A stretch of DNA of 64,000 nucleotides from Candidatus Roseilinea mizusawaensis (lineage in GTDB: Bacteria; Chloroflexota; Anaerolineae; J036; Brachytrichaceae), in NCBI GenBank assembly GCA_016841965.1, contig JAEANN010000002.1, forward strand, positions 62,001 through 126,000. Direction: 5' to 3'. Every line of letters begins with the position of its first letter. Within the stretch, counting starts at the first letter, position 1. Position numbers and translations under genes: made by a program. The notes under the pieces are model-generated. The model saw only the letters and a list, made by a program, of their open reading frames with translations. It ran no database searches and was not told the DNA's origin. Below are positions 62,024-64,000 of this stretch, in pieces.

Positions 62024-62326
62024 ATGGACACTGCAATGCCCTATGTGTTGCTCTCGGCCATTCTGTTCGCGTTGGGCGTGATGGGTGTGCTGATTCGCCG
62101 CAATGCGTTGATGATCTTCATGTCCATCGAGTTGATGCTCAACTCGGCCAATCTGGCTTTGGTCGCCTTTGCCCGGCAATGGGGTCAGCTCGACGGCCAG
62201 ATGTTTGTGTTTTTCATCATGACCGTTGCGGCTGCCGAAGTCGCCGTCGGCCTGGCGCTTATCGTGACGATCTTCCGCGCTCGCCGCAGCACCAACGTGG
62301 ATGACCTGGCGCAGTTGAAAGGCTGA
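62024..62326 (+). CDS. nuoK: NADH-quinone oxidoreductase subunit K
   Basis: 100 residues, three helices. Key Glu residues in '[30 protein letters not shown]' and '[14 protein letters not shown]'. CTGGAGA lies ~12 nt before the ATG. Confidence 0.96.
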   Translation: MDTAMPYVLLSAILFALGVMGVLIRRNALMIFMSIELMLNSANLALVAFARQWGQLDGQMFVFFIMTVAAAEVAVGLALIVTIFRARRSTNVDDLAQLKG

Positions 62327-62351
62327 AGCGATGAGCGCCGTTGCGCCCTTG

Positions 62352-62400
62352 AGCCAATCGCCAAATCGCCCGCTGACTCAATCACACAATCAGACAATCC
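62352..62400. repeat. Octad array before nuoL
   Basis: CTCAATCA, CACAATCA, GACAATCC after degenerate CCAATCG/CCAAATCG units; ends 4 nt before the nuoL start. Confidence 0.75.
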
Positions 62401-62404
62401 CGCG

Positions 62405-64000
62405 ATGAATCAACTTCTATTCATCTCTCCGATTCTGTTTCCGCTGCTGGGTGTGCTGATCAACGCCACGCTCGGCAAACGCATGAGCGAGAAGGCCATT
62501 GGTTGGCTGGCGTCGCTGCTGGTGGTCGCTTCGTTTGGCGTCTCGCTGATCCTGTTCGCGCAACTGGGCGGCGCGCCGGAAGACGAACGCCTGACATGGG
62601 GCGCGATCAGCCTCGGCATCCCCTGGATTCAGGCCGGCGCGCTGAGCGTGCCGTTCGGCTTCCTGATCGATCCCCTCAGCGCGACCATGATGCTGGTGGT
62701 CACCGGTGTGGGGGCGCTGATCCACATCTACAGCATCGGCTACATGCACGGCGACCCGCGCTTTGCGCGCTTCTTCGTTTACCTGAACTTGTTCGTCGCC
62801 TCGATGCTGGTGCTGGTGATGGCCGACAGTTTCCTGCTGATGTTCGTCGGCTGGGAGCTGGTGGGCTTGTGCTCTTATCTGTTGATCGGTTTCTGGTTCA
62901 CGAACATCAAAAATGCCGAAGCCGGCCGCAAGGCGTTTGTGGTCAATCGCATTGGCGATGTGGCGTTCATTCTGGGCATCCTGCTCACGTTCGTCACGTT
63001 TGGCGCGCTGACGTTTGCCGACGTGTTCGCCGGCGTTGCGCGTAGGGGCGAATCTGTTCAGGCGGCTGTGGCAGCCATCACGTTGTTGTTGTTCATCGGG
63101 GCCACCGGCAAGAGTGCGCAGATTCCGCTGCACGTGTGGTTGCCCGACGCCATGGCCGGCCCGACGCCCGTCTCGGCGCTGATCCATGCCGCGACCATGG
63201 TGACCGCCGGCATCTACATGATGGCGCGCACCCACGTCATGTTCGAGGCCGCCCCATCCACCCAGGCGGTAGTGGCCCTGGTCGGCGCGCTGACGGCGCT
63301 TGTGGCCGGCTACACGGCGCTGACTCAGTTCGACATCAAGCGCGTGTTGGCCTACTCGACGATCAGCCAACTTGGCTTCATGGTGGCTGCGGCCGGCCTG
63401 GGAGCGTATGTGGCCGGCATGTTCCACCTGGTGACGCACGCCTTCTTCAAGGCGCTGTTGTTCCTGGCCGCCGGCTCGGTCATTCACGCGATGGAGCATC
63501 ACGGGCATCATCATCATCCTGCTGACCCGCAGGACATGCGCAACATGGGCGGCTTGCGGGCGAAGCTGCCGCTCACGTTCGTGGTGTTTCTGATCGGCGG
63601 GTTGGCGCTGGCCGGCGTGCCGCCGCTGGCCGGATTCTTCTCCAAAGACGAGATCGTGCTCGACGCGCTGAAGCATAACCTGCCGGTCTTTGTGCTGCTC
63701 ACCATCTCGGCCATCTTCACTGCGTTCTATGTGGGCCGGCAACTGGTGATGGTGTTCTTTGGGCAGCCGCGCAGCGACATGGCGCGCCATGCCCAAGAGT
63801 CGCCGGCTATCATGACCGCCCCGCTGGTTGTGCTGGCCGCGTTGACTGTGCTGGGCGGCGCGCTCAATCTGCCCGGCGTCGGCGCGCTGGGCTATTGGCT
63901 GTCGCCGGCAGTCGGCGAGTTCAAGACGCATCCGCTGGATGTCGGTCTGGCCGGCCTGTTTACGCTGATCGCGCTGGGGGGGCTGGCGGCCGGCTGGCTG
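62405..64000 (+). CDS. nuoL: NADH-quinone oxidoreductase subunit L (3'-truncated by window edge)
   Basis: 532 codons visible from the ATG at 62405; the frame stays open to the last base. Large antiporter-like proton channel: 'FVGWELVGLCSYLLIGFW' (key Glu), 'AIGWLASLL', 'GATGKSAQIPLHVWLPDAMAGPTPVSALIHAATMVTAGIYMMAR' (Lys channel), 'LAYSTISQLGFM', 'THAFFKALLFLAAGSVIH'. The loop after that has an extra His cluster, 'EHHGHHHHPADPQDM'. The C-terminal lateral helix lies beyond the window. Confidence 0.96.
   Translation, partial: MNQLLFISPILFPLLGVLINATLGKRMSEKAIGWLASLLVVASFGVSLILFAQLGGAPEDERLTWGAISLGIPWIQAGALSVPFGFLIDPLSATMMLVVTGVGALIHIYSIGYMHGDPRFARFFVYLNLFVASMLVLVMADSFLLMFVGWELVGLCSYLLIGFWFTNIKNAEAGRKAFVVNRIGDVAFILGILLTFVTFGALTFADVFAGVARRGESVQAAVAAITLLLFIGATGKSAQIPLHVWLPDAMAGPTPVSALIHAATMVTAGIYMMARTHVMFEAAPSTQAVVALVGALTALVAGYTALTQFDIKRVLAYSTISQLGFMVAAAGLGAYVAGMFHLVTHAFFKALLFLAAGSVIHAMEHHGHHHHPADPQDMRNMGGLRAKLPLTFVVFLIGGLALAGVPPLAGFFSKDEIVLDALKHNLPVFVLLTISAIFTAFYVGRQLVMVFFGQPRSDMARHAQESPAIMTAPLVVLAALTVLGGALNLPGVGALGYWLSPAVGEFKTHPLDVGLAGLFTLIALGGLAAGWL

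Overview
The window reads as one contiguous stretch of chromosome from a GC-rich, free-living bacterium, most likely a member of the Chloroflexota (Anaerolineae-like). This placement is inferred from several traits together: many secreted proteins with Thr/Pro-rich stalks and FLPIV/YLPVV-type tags, a cell-surface style seen in that phylum, a 14-subunit-type nuo operon starting in the order A-B-C-D-E-F, a LOV-type hybrid histidine kinase, and the dense use of the palindrome GCCGGC. No tRNA, rRNA, CRISPR array, insertion sequence or phage gene was recognised.

Layout. Bases 1-8.7 kb hold the end of a YfhO-like membrane protein, a lone leuD, two exported Thr/Pro-rich proteins and an ATP-grasp protein. 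A TIR-bounded repeat element with three internal ~98 bp repeats follows (8709-9078). Bases 9.1-24.2 kb hold a YfiH-type oxidoreductase, an exported protein, a chagasin-papain fusion, pyrB behind a possible attenuator, aroQ, an SDR, ligA, a coupled pair (degenerate PP2C plus IPT/TIG surface protein), the LOV hybrid kinase and a JAMM protease. Bases 24.3-34.8 kb form one minus-strand aromatic amino acid operon: leader peptide - aroH - aroF - aroF - tyrA - aroA - aroE - pepC-like - aroC - aroKB. Bases 34.8-51 kb hold rluE-type pseudouridine synthase, a 1489-residue subtilase, queG, a two-component pair, a YdiJ-like FAD/Fe-S dehydrogenase, two RNA methyltransferases, a TMEM175-like channel and a GIN-domain lipoprotein. 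From 51.2 kb to the end runs the nuo operon (nuoA-F, two exported OB-fold proteins, nuoG-L; nuoL is cut by the window end).

The best regulatory find is upstream of aroH: a consensus-like promoter, a 35-codon leader ORF in which nine of twelve consecutive codons are Phe, Tyr or Trp, an antiterminator pairing and an intrinsic terminator. This is a textbook amino-acid attenuator controlling the whole shikimate-to-tyrosine operon. A second possible attenuator, resembling the E. coli pyrBI leader in outline, precedes pyrB.

Three genome-wide habits show through. (1) Short heptad or octad tandem arrays (for example GATTTTG/GATTGGC, ACGTAAC) fill many gaps, abut start codons and also sit in frame inside at least five proteins. 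(2) Several genes lack a Shine-Dalgarno sequence but have a TANAAT-like box 6-7 nt before the start codon, which suggests leaderless transcripts. (3) A terminal-inverted-repeat element occurs twice, once inside a heptad array between the two tandem DAHP synthase genes.
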